NCBI RefSeq assembly: GCF_001889545.1
Contig: NZ_CP018194.1
Span: 1,028,501 to 1,092,500, forward strand
Reading direction: 5' to 3'
Source of the DNA: Granulibacter bethesdensis
GTDB taxonomy: Bacteria > Pseudomonadota > Alphaproteobacteria > Acetobacterales > Acetobacteraceae
Length of the DNA: 64,000 nucleotides
The notes under the pieces are model-generated. The model was given only the letters and a program-made list of their open reading frames with translations. It was not told the DNA's origin and ran no database searches. Position 1 is the first letter of the stretch, and each line of letters opens with the position of its first letter. Positions 9,003 to 19,026 of the stretch are shown one piece after another. Made by a program: the position numbers and the translations under genes.

Positions 9003-10307
9003 TCAGCGGCGATCGGCCGATACGTAATCGCGCGGTCCATAGCCGGTGTAGATCTGCCGGGGACGCCCGATACGCTGGGCCGGATCCTCGATCAGTTCCT
9101 GCCACTGGCTGATCCAGCCGACGGTGCGAGCCACAGCAAACAGCACCGTGAACATGCTGGTTGGGAAGCCCATCGCCTTCAGAATGATCCCTGAATAGAA
9201 GTCGACATTCGGATACAGCTTCTTGCTGATGAAATATTCATCGCTCAGAGCGATCCGCTCCAGCTCGACCGCCATATCCAGCATCGGATCGTCCTTGATG
9301 CCGAGCTCAGTCAACACCTCGTGACAGGTCTGCTGCATGATTTTCGCGCGCGGATCATAGTTCTTGTAGACGCGATGACCGAAGCCCATCAGGCGGACAT
9401 TGCTGTTCTTGTCCTTTACCTTTTCGATGAAGGCCGGGATGTTGGAGACATGGCCGATCTCGGCCAGCATCTTCAGCACCGCTTCGTTGGCGCCACCATG
9501 GGCCGGCCCCCACAGGCTGGCAATACCCGCGGCGATACAGGCAAACGGGTTGGCGCCGGTGGAACCGGCCAGACGCACCGTGGAGGTGGAAGCGTTCTGC
9601 TCATGATCGGCATGCAGGATCAGGATACGGTCCATGGCCCGTTCCAGAACCTTATTTCCCTTGTAATCCTCGGACGGGCGCCCGTTGACCATGTAGAGAA
9701 AGTTTTCCGCATAGCCCATGTCATAGCGCGGATACACGAAAGGATGGCCGATCGAGTATTTATACGCCCATGCCGCAATGGTCGGCACTTTGGCGATCAG
9801 GCGCAGGGCGCAGATTTTGCGATGTTCGGGGTTCGTGATGTCCAGGCTGTCGTGATAAAACGCGCTGAGAGCACCGACGACGCCACAGAGCATGGCCATC
9901 GGGTGAGCATCCCGGCGGAAGCCCTGGAACACGCTGCGCAGTTGTTCGTGCAGCATGGTACGGCGCATGACTTCGGTGTTGAATTCCGTCAGGGCATCCG
10001 GCTTCGGCAGTTCACCGTTCAGCAGCAGATAGGCCACTTCCAGAAAGCTTGACTTCTCGGCCAGCTGATCAATCGGGTAGCCTCGGTGCAGAAGAACGCC
10101 TTCATCACCGTCAATGAAGGTAATCTTGCTTTCGCAGGCGGCAGTTCCGCCATAGCCTGGATCATAGGTGAAGACACCCAGATCGCCCTGCATCTTCCTG
10201 ATATCGAAGACAGAAGGGCCAAGCGTGCCGTCAAGCAACGGGTAGGTTGCCGACTTGTCCGTGCCGTTCAACTGGACGGTGACGCTGCGCGTAGGGGAGC
10301 CGCTCAT
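9003..10307 (-). CDS. gltA: Citrate synthase (type II)
   Basis: 434 residues; condenses acetyl-CoA and oxaloacetate at the entry of the TCA cycle. It has the N-terminal beta domain typical of the NADH-sensitive hexameric type II enzymes, the active-site histidines in [12 protein letters not shown] and [10 protein letters not shown], and [12 protein letters not shown] with the catalytic Arg/Asp region. In acetic acid bacteria the orthologue (aarA) supports acetate resistance; that role is inferred. The stop is 52 bp from a good terminator. Confidence 0.96.
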   Translation of the reverse strand: MSGSPTRSVTVQLNGTDKSATYPLLDGTLGPSVFDIRKMQGDLGVFTYDPGYGGTAACESKITFIDGDEGVLLHRGYPIDQLAEKSSFLEVAYLLLNGELPKPDALTEFNTEVMRRTMLHEQLRSVFQGFRRDAHPMAMLCGVVGALSAFYHDSLDITNPEHRKICALRLIAKVPTIAAWAYKYSIGHPFVYPRYDMGYAENFLYMVNGRPSEDYKGNKVLERAMDRILILHADHEQNASTSTVRLAGSTGANPFACIAAGIASLWGPAHGGANEAVLKMLAEIGHVSNIPAFIEKVKDKNSNVRLMGFGHRVYKNYDPRAKIMQQTCHEVLTELGIKDDPMLDMAVELERIALSDEYFISKKLYPNVDFYSGIILKAMGFPTSMFTVLFAVARTVGWISQWQELIEDPAQRIGRPRQIYTGYGPRDYVSADRR

Positions 10308-10438
10308 TCAAACACCTCATGACAGAAGCGGCTGGAAACCGCCTGACTCAGATTCTGCGTAACGAATGGGATGAATGATGCCATTAGAAGCAAGATCATT
10401 CCATGGGAGACGTTATTGGAGCAATCTTCGCACTTGCG

Positions 10439-10461
10439 AAAAAAAACGGCAAGCCCTGCCG
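10439..10461 (-). terminator. Terminator downstream of the SNase-like gene
   Basis: On the minus strand CGGCA-GGGCT-TGCCG is followed directly by eight T residues. It lies 20 bp past the stop of the gene ending at 10481. Confidence 0.75.
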
Positions 10462-10480
10462 AGCAATCTTCAGCGAAAGT

Positions 10481-11158
10481 TTAAAACTGCGGCATATACG
10501 TGCGCCACAATCCGCGATGAGCTGCCCGCGCCTGTTCCTCATCAGAGGTCAGGCCCAATGTTTTCAGGGGAGCAGAGCGCGTTTCTGCCCGTGCTTCCGC
10601 ATGCGTCTCTGCTCTGGCCCATCCTGCCTGAACCACAGCACGATTGATGATGGTCCCCTGATTTGCTCCCTGGCCTTCTGTCTGGGTTTCACAGATGGCC
10701 AGCGAATGGTGGTTGGTATCGTGCCCTAATATTTCACATTCGACTGGACGATTCTTGATGATTTCCGCCAGAGCCTCTGCAGAGGCTGCACCGCAGTCGA
10801 AACCGCTTCCATCGGGCGTTCTGCATTGCTGGCCGCGATTGGGGGCGGAAACTCCTGCCAGCCGTACAACCGTATCGGCAACCCGTAATGTCTCTCCATC
10901 GACGACGGCTACCTGTGCGGGTGAAGCGGTCAAAGATATATCACGCTGGGTTTCTGTCCCCGTTCTGCTGCCTCTGATCTGGTCGAGCATATTCTGAAGC
11001 GGGATCAGAGAAACCGAGGGGAGGGATGGCGCAAATACCGCAAGACCCCCGATCCCGCCCAGTGACAGCACGCTGCCGAGCATAACCCATCGCCGCCACG
11101 GTCTGCGTTTATGGGCGGTTGAGGAGGTGAAAATGCGTCTTTTGTGTTTCAGGTACAT
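10481..11158 (-). CDS. Membrane-anchored SNase-like (thermonuclease family) protein
   Basis: 225 residues: basic N-terminus, one transmembrane segment (about 25-45), then an OB-fold staphylococcal-nuclease-like domain starting near residue 80 with the VVDGETLRVADTVVRLAGVSAP signature and two cysteines (QQC..FDC) seen in this subgroup. The usual Arg-Glu-Arg catalytic set is not clearly complete: the canonical LxGIDAPE is LAGVSAPN here, so activity is doubtful. Probably extracytoplasmic. It stands alone, with its own terminator. Confidence 0.75.
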   Translation of the reverse strand: MYLKHKRRIFTSSTAHKRRPWRRWVMLGSVLSLGGIGGLAVFAPSLPSVSLIPLQNMLDQIRGSRTGTETQRDISLTASPAQVAVVDGETLRVADTVVRLAGVSAPNRGQQCRTPDGSGFDCGAASAEALAEIIKNRPVECEILGHDTNHHSLAICETQTEGQGANQGTIINRAVVQAGWARAETHAEARAETRSAPLKTLGLTSDEEQARAAHRGLWRTYMPQF

Positions 11159-11301
11159 CGGTCGGACCTACGATATCCGAATGCGCAGATGAGGTGCTGC
11201 ATGGCAGGTAACGGCCCTATCTTACGAAAGGGCGGGCGTATTAACGCCTATCCTGGTGCCGTTGCCAAGTTAAGGTCGCGTTGAAGCGGAATTAAAGTCG
11301 G

Positions 11302-12933
11302 TCAGTTCCAGAACGGCTTTGCAGTATGGAAATGTTTCCAGGCGGCGATAATCTGCTGTCTGGCGCTGGCCCCATGGGCGGCGGAGAAGCCCAGCACAAT
11401 GCCGCGGGCCTGTGCGCCCTGCACGCCGTCCTTCCCGTCAATTTCCTGCATCAACCCGGCTGCTACGGCTCCGTCATTGAGGATGCCGAGTTCTTCCTGA
11501 AGTTCTGACAGCCGGCGGATCATCCGGCGTCCCTGTTTCTGGGGGAAACAGGCGGCAAAGAATTCACAGGCATAGCGCAAACGCTTTGCATGCAGGCGTA
11601 ATTCATGCAGGGCGGTGGCAGGCAGTTCAGCGATCGGGGCGCTGGCGGGCAGTTTTCTCAGGCGTTTTTTCAGTACCCCTGCCGCGAAGATTTCGATTGG
11701 CTGGTTCAGGCATTCTTCACGATGATGGCGCACTTCGTCATGCAGCGTATGGAGCGCCTGCCGCCATGGCCGCACCTGGCATAGCAGGGCGAGGGACAGC
11801 CCCAGCCTGTCGAAACCGGGCGTTTTCAGACTGGCCAGCAAGGTGTGGTAATGCTGTTCTCTCTGTTTAGCAGCCCGCTCCATCAGGCGTTTCAGGCCGG
11901 CATGATCAGGGAAGGTGTCCAGCAGGGTCTGGCCAGTCTGGCTGATAAAGACATCCCAGTCGCGTGCCGGCCCCAGCAGAGTACTGATTGTTTTCAGATG
12001 CGCCTTGACGTTATCCAGTTCCGGGCAGGCCAGAACGGCGGAGAAAATCGATAGGGCTGAACGCAGGCGGCGCAGCGTCACACGGATCTGATGCACAGGC
12101 TCCAGCGCGGTTTTGTCGGTTTCGCCTGATTTCAGCAGGCGGATACGTGGTGCCCAGTAAAGCAATGCCAACGTTAGATGACCGATGATATGTCGTGCGG
12201 CATCTTCCGTGCTGATGCCGGGATCAATCTCCGGTGCACCAAGGCCGGAGGCGGGGCGGGCGGCCAGTCCCCGCCCGTGGGAAACGGCCAGCATGGAAAG
12301 CGGCGTTTCCGGAATCCGGAACCGGGCTTCCTCATTCTCCTGAAGCTCTGATGCCAGTCCAGCGATGGCCCTTGCATCGCCCTGGATATGTATACGGCCA
12401 AAGGGAAGCGTATCGGTCAGATTGCGGATCGTGCCATCTTCAATGAAGACAGTCAGGTCTTCACTGTTCATTTGTGTCTGATCGCTCAGTACGATACTGC
12501 GCTGGCGTCCCTCTACGGAGGCAATCGGCATGACGCCGCCCTCGATACCGTACGACGCAAGCAAGGTTTCGATCGGCGCAATCAAAGTCTTATCATCCAG
12601 TTGCGAACCGGGCAGCAAAGGGGGAGGGGCAAGACTTTCCACGCGCCACATTCCTCCATCGACGACCAGAGCCTGATGATCGGCAAAAAAGGCCGCATCC
12701 GGCGTGTCGTGATAAATCCGCCGGAAGGAACGCGTTTTCATCCGGCCTTTACGCTGCCGTGACAGCGGTGCAAGGCGTGGCAGTCGTTCTGCCACGGCCG
12801 GATCGAAGGCCATTGTTATCGTCACGGGGACAGAACCTTGTTCTACATCCGGCCCAAGGCACAGTGTTTCAGCAGCAGGTGCTTCAGCCACGGTATCCAT
12901 CACGACTGGAGGCAATGCAGATGTGTCAGTCAT
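11302..12933 (-). CDS. CHAD domain protein with a degenerate CYTH-like N-terminus
   Basis: 543 residues. The C-terminal half (about 230-540) is a helical CHAD domain with the conserved HQIRVTLRRLRS helix and the later HELRLHAKRLRYACE repeat; these basic helices bind polyphosphate. The N-terminal part has the CYTH arrangement (RSFRRIYHDTPD) but lacks an obvious full ExExK motif, so triphosphatase activity is uncertain. Its start overlaps the end of the upstream phosphohistidine-phosphatase gene by 8 bp, suggesting an operon for phosphate or polyphosphate-related chemistry. Confidence 0.82.
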   Translation of the reverse strand: MTDTSALPPVVMDTVAEAPAAETLCLGPDVEQGSVPVTITMAFDPAVAERLPRLAPLSRQRKGRMKTRSFRRIYHDTPDAAFFADHQALVVDGGMWRVESLAPPPLLPGSQLDDKTLIAPIETLLASYGIEGGVMPIASVEGRQRSIVLSDQTQMNSEDLTVFIEDGTIRNLTDTLPFGRIHIQGDARAIAGLASELQENEEARFRIPETPLSMLAVSHGRGLAARPASGLGAPEIDPGISTEDAARHIIGHLTLALLYWAPRIRLLKSGETDKTALEPVHQIRVTLRRLRSALSIFSAVLACPELDNVKAHLKTISTLLGPARDWDVFISQTGQTLLDTFPDHAGLKRLMERAAKQREQHYHTLLASLKTPGFDRLGLSLALLCQVRPWRQALHTLHDEVRHHREECLNQPIEIFAAGVLKKRLRKLPASAPIAELPATALHELRLHAKRLRYACEFFAACFPQKQGRRMIRRLSELQEELGILNDGAVAAGLMQEIDGKDGVQGAQARGIVLGFSAAHGASARQQIIAAWKHFHTAKPFWN

Positions 12934-13459
12934 GTTGGCCCATATCAGGCAGTTCAGAGGGGGTAAGGAAGCGTGTCAGTCGTGCCACACCGGGCAACAG
13001 CCCCCACCAGGGCTTGTTCAGTTCGAATTGTGCCAGCGCGCCTGTCGGATACCCCTCGTTCAGGCGCACTCGTGCAGTGCGCTCGTCCCTTGCCGGATTT
13101 CCAAGCGTCAGGGCCAGATCATGCATACCGGGATTATGACCGATCAACATCACGCAGCCGATCGTTTCCGGCACGCTGTTCAGAACCTGGATCATCTGCT
13201 CGGATGAGGCAAGATAGAGCGCATCCATCCGTTCTGTACGGGGAGTATGCGGCCAAGGCTCCAGCGCCTCCAGCGTCTGTATGGTGCGACGGGCGGAGGA
13301 AACCAGAATCAGATCCGGCCGCAGATCAAGCGCGTTGATCGCTTTGTGCATGGCTGCGGCTGCACGCCGACCGCGATCATTCAGGGGGCGGGCATGGTCC
13401 GGAAGTTTGGGGTCGTCCCATGCTGATTTGGCGTGACGGAGGAGGAGGAGCTGGCGCAT
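12926..13459 (-). CDS. SixA-like histidine phosphatase
   Basis: 177 residues. The RHAKS motif near the N-terminus carries the phosphorylated His, a second conserved His is in GHNPGMHDLA, and the N-terminal acidic DHARPLNDRGRRAA helix is typical of the SixA branch of the histidine phosphatase superfamily. SixA-type proteins dephosphorylate phosphohistidine; the target here is unknown. It overlaps the following CHAD gene by 8 bp, which supports co-translation. Confidence 0.85.
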   Translation of the reverse strand: MRQLLLLRHAKSAWDDPKLPDHARPLNDRGRRAAAAMHKAINALDLRPDLILVSSARRTIQTLEALEPWPHTPRTERMDALYLASSEQMIQVLNSVPETIGCVMLIGHNPGMHDLALTLGNPARDERTARVRLNEGYPTGALAQFELNKPWWGLLPGVARLTRFLTPSELPDMGQHD

Positions 13460-13548
13460 CGGCTTGCGGATTGATCCCGTTTCGTCGCAGCGCCATCTGG
13501 CGCAGGTTGGATATGGCCTTCATGACGGAGCATGACCTGTTCCGCCGT

Positions 13549-13581
13549 ATGGTAAAAAGGAATTTTTGCTCTTTTTACCAT
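13549..13581 (-). terminator. AT-rich hairpin between the PP2A-like and SixA-like genes
   Basis: An 11-bp perfect inverted repeat (13549-13559 and 13571-13581, ATGGTAAAAAG) with an 11-nt loop. It sits 34 bp downstream of the minus-strand phosphatase gene ending at 13615. It may be a weak terminator or an operator for the SixA-like gene; the sequence alone does not decide. Confidence 0.45.
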
Positions 13582-13614
13582 AAAATAGACTCCTGGAAAC
13601 GACCGTATGAACAA

Positions 13615-14367
13615 TCAGGAGTCGAGGTCTATCCAGGAAAGATGGCCCCCTTTCCCGGCCCCTGTATCCAGAAAAATCGCTGTTCCACCACGTTGCCCAT
13701 ACATCGTCAGGGGACGACCGTCCGGGCTGCGATTGTCATGGCCGCAGTAAACGATCAGATTTTTCGGAATACGGTCAACCCAGCGCAGGCTGCGCTCCGG
13801 ATAACCATCAGGCTGAAGCTGACCGGTTGGTTCCCCATACAGCGCACGGGCCAGCACGCCATGTACGCGTCCATCCTGAATGGGAACGGGAAAAGGGGGG
13901 GCTGTATGCAGCATGTCGGTATGAAAACCGCCATGCAGAAAGATGCGGTTCCCGCTTACAATCCAGGCTGGTGCATGGGCGATCGCGTTAATGATCTGCG
14001 GGATATGGAGGGTATCGATCTGTGCGCAGGTTTCTTCAAGCGTCGGATCAGGTCGGACGGATCGTCCGGCCAGCCGCCTTGCCAGCCTCAGATCGTGGTT
14101 ACCGAGCAGGAACAGCCCGCGCCCCTGATGAAGCAGGTTGAGCATGATCCGCAGAACTTCGCCGTTTTCGGGTCCGCCATCTGTCAGGTCACCCAACTGG
14201 ATAATGAAACGGTCGGTGGTGACGGCATGGGTAAAGGCGCGTGCATCGCCATGCACATCGCCGATGACGCGGATTGGAACGCCGGCGGGGGGATGCCGCG
14301 GAAAAGTAATGACGGAGTCCGGGGCTGGTCTGTCCGTCACGGTAATAAATTTCTCTCCCATGCCCAT
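13615..14367 (-). CDS. PP2A-like metallophosphatase
   Basis: 250-residue calcineurin-like phosphoesterase. The bimetal motifs appear in order: GDVHGD, GDLTDGG and GNHD, followed by LHGGFHTD with the later histidines. The spacing fits bacterial protein phosphatase or diadenosine-tetraphosphatase (PrpE/ApaH) relatives. Substrate not determined. The two methionine codons at the start (MGMG) make the exact first residue ambiguous. It is followed by the SixA-like and CHAD genes on the same strand. Confidence 0.82.
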   Translation of the reverse strand: MGMGEKFITVTDRPAPDSVITFPRHPPAGVPIRVIGDVHGDARAFTHAVTTDRFIIQLGDLTDGGPENGEVLRIMLNLLHQGRGLFLLGNHDLRLARRLAGRSVRPDPTLEETCAQIDTLHIPQIINAIAHAPAWIVSGNRIFLHGGFHTDMLHTAPPFPVPIQDGRVHGVLARALYGEPTGQLQPDGYPERSLRWVDRIPKNLIVYCGHDNRSPDGRPLTMYGQRGGTAIFLDTGAGKGGHLSWIDLDS

Positions 14368-14469
14368 CCTGCATCGTCGTCAGCGATCTGCCAGTATGAC
14401 GATCGATGAACAGAAACACCATCCCGGCCAGCGGTTGTGCAGCCATTTCGTATCGATCGCGCTTTGGTC

Positions 14470-15207
14470 TCAGCTTTTTCGCATGGCACGGCTGTTTGCA
14501 GGCTGCGTGGGGGTGGTGGCAGGCATTGAAAAACTGAACAACCGCCCATGGCCGCGCAGAAAAATCCGGCCCCCTTGTGGAAACAGCTGCGCGATCTCCG
14601 GCGAGGATACATCCAGTCCGCCAGCATAGGTACCAAACGCAGGCAGCATCAGCCTCTCCGCCGAGAACACGAAACAGGGACGGGTCAGCCATGTACCTCT
14701 TACGGACACGCTCGCTTTCGGATGGTGGTGGCCGCAGAACTCCATGGCTCCGTCTGGCACTGATGCGGCTTCATGCCTGAAAATGAACCGTTTCAGGCCA
14801 TGCTCGGCATAAAAGGTGCCGCTCAGTCCCTCGCTGGCCACCGGATCATGATTGCCCAGCACCCAACGGAAAGTCGTTGATCGGCTGATCCCATGCAGGC
14901 GTGCGGCATCCTGCGGCTGCATGCGTTCCAGACCGTAGCGGTCGTGAAAACTGTCCCCCAGCGCGATGACCTGCTCCGGTCGGTAATGCAGAATCAGGTT
15001 TTCGAGCGCGTCCAGTGTTGCGGCACTGTCCCATGGCGGCAGCAGGGAGCCACGCATGGCAGCGGCCGAGCCTTTTTCAAGATGCAGATCGGCCACCATC
15101 AGTATCCGCTCGGCAGGCCACCATACCGCACCTGACGGATCCAGCAGGAGCGTTTCTCCACCGGCGAAGACGGGGGTGGGGATGGAGCGGACTGGACGAG
15201 ACTGCAT
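14470..15207 (-). CDS. pdeM: Ligase-associated DNA damage response endonuclease PdeM
   Basis: 245-residue calcineurin-like nuclease with MVADLHLEKG, ALGDSFHD, LGNHD and CGHHHPKA as metal-binding motifs. This subfamily is found only with the ligase-associated helicase, exonuclease and ATP ligase, all of which are adjacent here. It follows the helicase gene by 2 bp on the same strand, so the two form one transcription unit facing away from the exonuclease-ligase pair. Confidence 0.9.
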   Translation of the reverse strand: MQSRPVRSIPTPVFAGGETLLLDPSGAVWWPAERILMVADLHLEKGSAAAMRGSLLPPWDSAATLDALENLILHYRPEQVIALGDSFHDRYGLERMQPQDAARLHGISRSTTFRWVLGNHDPVASEGLSGTFYAEHGLKRFIFRHEAASVPDGAMEFCGHHHPKASVSVRGTWLTRPCFVFSAERLMLPAFGTYAGGLDVSSPEIAQLFPQGGRIFLRGHGRLFSFSMPATTPTQPANSRAMRKS

Positions 15208-15209
15208 GG

Positions 15210-17765
15210 TCAGCGACGGGGCCGAATATCCGGAGGGAGGGTGACAAACAGATCATCCTGCATGATTTGTCCATCAGACAATGACCCGCTGGAATATCGG
15301 CGAGGAGAAACCCTTCTGTTGAGGGCCGTATCATCGTCCGTCATGGCTTCCTCGACCAGCGCTTCAGCCTCCGCCAGCAACATTTCCTCAGACCCGGCGG
15401 AGAGAACGCTTTCACGACCGATTTCCAGCAGAACCGGCACGGCAAGCGGAGAGACGCGCGACAGCGCCATATGCCGGATGTGCCCCTGTGCCCGGCGCAG
15501 CAGAAGTGCCAGACGGCCAATATCGGTCAGTCCCGATGCAGCATCGGCCCGGGTCGCCCGCAGCAGGATATGATCAGGCTGGTGGCGGCGCAGCACGTCA
15601 TAGATCAGATCCGTATTGATGGTGACCTGGCGGCGGCTGCGCTTCAGCCCCGGCTGTTGTCGTTCGATCAGCCCGGACACCACGGCGACATGACGGAAAA
15701 TACGCCGGAGCATGGAGCTTTCCGCCATCCATGCTTCCAGATCATCCCCCAGTATGTCTTCCTCGAACAACCGGTCGAGACCGGTTGGCTGCCGCGCGCT
15801 CCATGTTGCCATCACGTAATCGGTGGCGACGAAGCCGAGCGGAATCATCCCGAGCCGCTCCATCCGCTTCGTCACCAGCATACCGAGGGTCTGGTGGGCG
15901 TTTCGTCCTTCGAAGCAGTACGCCACCATGTACCATCGGTCACGGCGCGGAAATGTCTCGATCAGCAGGTCGTCACGGCCCGGCAGGCGGGAGCGGATGC
16001 GCTGCATCTCCAGCCATTCCCTGACCGGCTCAGGCAGGTGTTGCCATCCGGAGCGGTCCTGCAACATGGCGCGGACCCGATTGGCGAGGCTGGTCGTGAG
16101 CGGCAATCTGGCCCCGGCATAGGCCGGGACCATCGGATCGCCATCGCCACCTTCCTCGGCCTCCAGCACAGTATCATGCAGTTGAACGAAGCGCAGCAGG
16201 CGGCCGCTGAACATGAATGTGTCACCGGGACGAAGCTGGCTGGCGAAATATTCCTCGACCTCGCCGAGTGTTGTACCGCGTCCTTCCCCGCGTTTTCCCC
16301 GGCTTCCGCGCAGGCGCACCTTGATCATCGGGGATTGCACGATGGTGCCGATATTCATCCGCCATTGCCGTGCCACACGGTCGGAACGCACGTGCAGAAG
16401 GCCTTCGCTGTCCCGAAACAGCCTGTGCCATTGTTCATAATGTGACAGCGTGTACCCGCCGTTTTCAACGAAGCCGAGCGTATCGTCGAAATCCTTGCGG
16501 TCGAGCATGCGATAGGGCGCGGCCTGCCGCACTTCCTCGAACATTGCATCCGGGTGAAACGGGGCGGAGCATGCCATCCCGAGCAGATGCTGTGCCAGCA
16601 CATCCAGCCCGCCGGGGCCGGGCGGGTCTCCATCCAGCTCCCGTGCGGAAACCCCCATGATGGCGGCCTCGCATTCCAGTACCTCGAACCTGTTGGCAGG
16701 CACCAGAATGGCGTTGCTGGCTTCATCCATGCGGTGGCTGGCGCGTCCGACCCGCTGCAACAGGCGGGAGACGCCTTTGGGCGCGCCTACCTGAAGAACC
16801 TGATCCACCCCGCCCCAGTCGATGCCGAGATCAAGCGAGGAGGTCGCCACCACTGCCCGCAACAGCCCCGAGGCCATGGCCTGCTCAACACGTTCGCGCT
16901 GTTCCAACTCCAGACTGCCATGATGCAGGGCAATGGGGAGCGTATCCTCATTCAGCCGCCACAATGCCTGAAACAGAAGCTCGGCCTGCGCGCGGGTGTT
17001 GACGAATACGATCGTCATGGCGGCCGCTTTGATCCGCTCCAGAATGGCGGGGGCTGATGCCAGCCCCATATGCCCGGACCATGGCAGTCGCCCGGATGGC
17101 AACATCATCTCCAGCCGTGGGGGAGCCCCACCCGTTTCCTCGATGACGATTGCATCGCCGCCAATATAATCCCGCAGCGCCTGCGGATGGGCGGCAGTGG
17201 CGGACAGGCCTGAGACGCGCAGTCCCGGAACCAGACGGCGCAGCCGGGCCAGACAGAGGGCCAGTTGATCGCCTCTTTTGGTGCCGGCCAGCGCATGCAC
17301 TTCGTCGATGATCACCGTTCGCAGGCCATGGAAAAACATGGGGGCGCTTTCCAGCGACAGCAGCAGGCTCAGGCTTTCCGGTGTCGTCAGCAGGATATGC
17401 GGCGGTGTCTCCCGCTGGCGGGCGCGGCTGGCTGATGGCGTGTCGCCAGTGCGTGTCTCGATCCGGATTGGCAGTCCCATTTCCTGGACCGGAGAGGTCA
17501 GGTTGCGGGCGATGTCGGTCGCCAGAGCCTTGAGCGGGCTGACATAGAGGGTATGCAGCCCGTATGGCGGTTCGGCCTGTCTGGCCAGAGCGATCAGGCT
17601 GGGCAGAAAACCGGCCAGCGTTTTTCCGCCCCCGGTCGGGGCAATCAGCAGGGCGCTGCGATCTGCTTCGGCTGCGTCCAGCATGGCGGCCTGATGCCGC
17701 CGCAACGTCCAGCCGCGCCGTTCGAACCACGCGGCGAAACGAGGGGGGAGCATGGTCTGAAGCAT
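15210..17765 (-). CDS. Ligase-associated DNA damage response DEXH-box helicase (Lhr family)
   Basis: 851 residues. Helicase motifs in order: Q-motif region, APTGGGKT (motif I), DEVHAL (motif II), SGLSATAAHP (motif III), FVNTRAQAE, ATSSLDLGIDWGGVD and QRVGRASHR (motif VI), then the Lhr winged-helix and C-terminal core. Family members are 3'-5' ssDNA translocases that act in mutagenic or cross-link repair with the partner nucleases and ligase. It is transcribed divergently from the exonuclease gene across a 163-bp gap, a natural shared control region. Confidence 0.92.
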   Translation of the reverse strand: MLQTMLPPRFAAWFERRGWTLRRHQAAMLDAAEADRSALLIAPTGGGKTLAGFLPSLIALARQAEPPYGLHTLYVSPLKALATDIARNLTSPVQEMGLPIRIETRTGDTPSASRARQRETPPHILLTTPESLSLLLSLESAPMFFHGLRTVIIDEVHALAGTKRGDQLALCLARLRRLVPGLRVSGLSATAAHPQALRDYIGGDAIVIEETGGAPPRLEMMLPSGRLPWSGHMGLASAPAILERIKAAAMTIVFVNTRAQAELLFQALWRLNEDTLPIALHHGSLELEQRERVEQAMASGLLRAVVATSSLDLGIDWGGVDQVLQVGAPKGVSRLLQRVGRASHRMDEASNAILVPANRFEVLECEAAIMGVSARELDGDPPGPGGLDVLAQHLLGMACSAPFHPDAMFEEVRQAAPYRMLDRKDFDDTLGFVENGGYTLSHYEQWHRLFRDSEGLLHVRSDRVARQWRMNIGTIVQSPMIKVRLRGSRGKRGEGRGTTLGEVEEYFASQLRPGDTFMFSGRLLRFVQLHDTVLEAEEGGDGDPMVPAYAGARLPLTTSLANRVRAMLQDRSGWQHLPEPVREWLEMQRIRSRLPGRDDLLIETFPRRDRWYMVAYCFEGRNAHQTLGMLVTKRMERLGMIPLGFVATDYVMATWSARQPTGLDRLFEEDILGDDLEAWMAESSMLRRIFRHVAVVSGLIERQQPGLKRSRRQVTINTDLIYDVLRRHQPDHILLRATRADAASGLTDIGRLALLLRRAQGHIRHMALSRVSPLAVPVLLEIGRESVLSAGSEEMLLAEAEALVEEAMTDDDTALNRRVSPRRYSSGSLSDGQIMQDDLFVTLPPDIRPRR

Positions 17766-17928
17766 GGCTGAAAGAATGGGGTTCTTATGGTCGCAGGATA
17801 AGAGGTTAAAACAGAACGTTTCACAGCCCCTGAACTTTCCCGGTTATGCTGCGTCATATGGCCCTGCCTTCCAGTCTTGCCGGACGTCATGCACAGCCAG
17901 GGGACCGGCCCATGTTCCTGATCATCTC

Positions 17929-19026
17929 ATGCGCCTGACCGCCCCCCATCCCGAGACATGGCTTCGGTCGCTGCCGCAGGGGCTTTACTGTGAACCGGCT
18001 GATCTGTTCATCGATCCGGTGGTGCCGGTGGAGCGTGCGGCCATTACCCATGCCCATGCGGATCATGCCCGCCCCGGGCATGGCGCGGTGCTGGCCACGC
18101 CGGAAACGCTCGCCATCATGAAAACCCGCATGGGGGTAGAGCGTGCGGCCCGTGCTCCGCAGCCACTGTCTTATGGGGAACAGATCACGATCAATGATGT
18201 GGGGCTGCGCATGGAACCGGCTGGCCATGTGCTGGGCAGTGCGCAGATCGTGCTGGAATGGCGCGGCAGCCGCGTGGTGATCAGCGGTGACTACAAGCGT
18301 GCGTCCGACCCGAGCTGTGCCATTTTTCAGCCGGTTCCCTGCGATGTATTTGTCACGGAGGCTACGTTTGCCCTGCCGGTCTTCCGCCACCCTCCGGCAG
18401 AGCAGGAAATACGCAAGCTGTTCGACAATCTCACGGTTTTTCCGGAGCGAACCCATCTGGTCGGCTGTTACGCGCTGGGAAAATGCCAGCGCCTGATCAT
18501 GCTGCTGCGGCAGGCGGGGTGGGTTGCACCGATCTATCTTCATGGAGCGTTGATGAATGTCTGCCGCACCTATGAGGCGCTTGGGGTGGGGTTGGGCGAT
18601 CTTCGACCAGTGACCTCCGTGCCGAAGGAGGCCCTGCGTGGCGGGATCGTGCTGGCGCCTCCCTCTGCGCTGGCTGATCGCTGGTCGCGCCGATTGCATG
18701 ATCCTGTGCCAGTTCTCGCCAGCGGCTGGATGCAGGTCAGGCAACGTGCCCGCGCCAAAGGGGTCGAACTGCCATTGGTCATCAGCGACCATGCCGACTG
18801 GGACGCCTTGCTGGCCACAATCCGGGACGTGCAGGCCCCTGAAATCTGGGTGACCCATGGGCGGGAGGAAGCCCTGATCCATGCGGCGGGGTTGATGGGG
18901 GTGAGAGGCCGCGCCCTGCGTCTGATCGGCTATGGCGAGGAAGATGACGATACCGCGGTGGCGGGGGGCGGGATGACAGGTGGTGAGACGGCAGGTGCGG
19001 TTACAACGGACGGAAAGTCCGTATGA
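17929..19026 (+). CDS. Ligase-associated DNA damage response exonuclease
   Basis: 365 residues from ATG 17929, chosen because recognisable homology (PETWLRSLPQGLYCEPADLF) begins right after it; the open frame continues upstream to 17764 without family-like sequence and no strong ribosome-binding site is visible. It is a metallo-beta-lactamase/beta-CASP nuclease with THAHADHARPGHG as HxHxDH, AGHVLGSAQ, and ISDHADWD and VTHGREEA towards the C-terminus. The stop overlaps the ligase start (ATGA). Acts with the helicase, PdeM and ligase in DNA repair. Confidence 0.9.
   Translation: MRLTAPHPETWLRSLPQGLYCEPADLFIDPVVPVERAAITHAHADHARPGHGAVLATPETLAIMKTRMGVERAARAPQPLSYGEQITINDVGLRMEPAGHVLGSAQIVLEWRGSRVVISGDYKRASDPSCAIFQPVPCDVFVTEATFALPVFRHPPAEQEIRKLFDNLTVFPERTHLVGCYALGKCQRLIMLLRQAGWVAPIYLHGALMNVCRTYEALGVGLGDLRPVTSVPKEALRGGIVLAPPSALADRWSRRLHDPVPVLASGWMQVRQRARAKGVELPLVISDHADWDALLATIRDVQAPEIWVTHGREEALIHAAGLMGVRGRALRLIGYGEEDDDTAVAGGGMTGGETAGAVTTDGKSV

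Noticed and set aside
13420-14409. Plus-strand frame of 329 codons
   Set aside because: Antisense to the PP2A-like phosphatase, whose metal motifs are clear.
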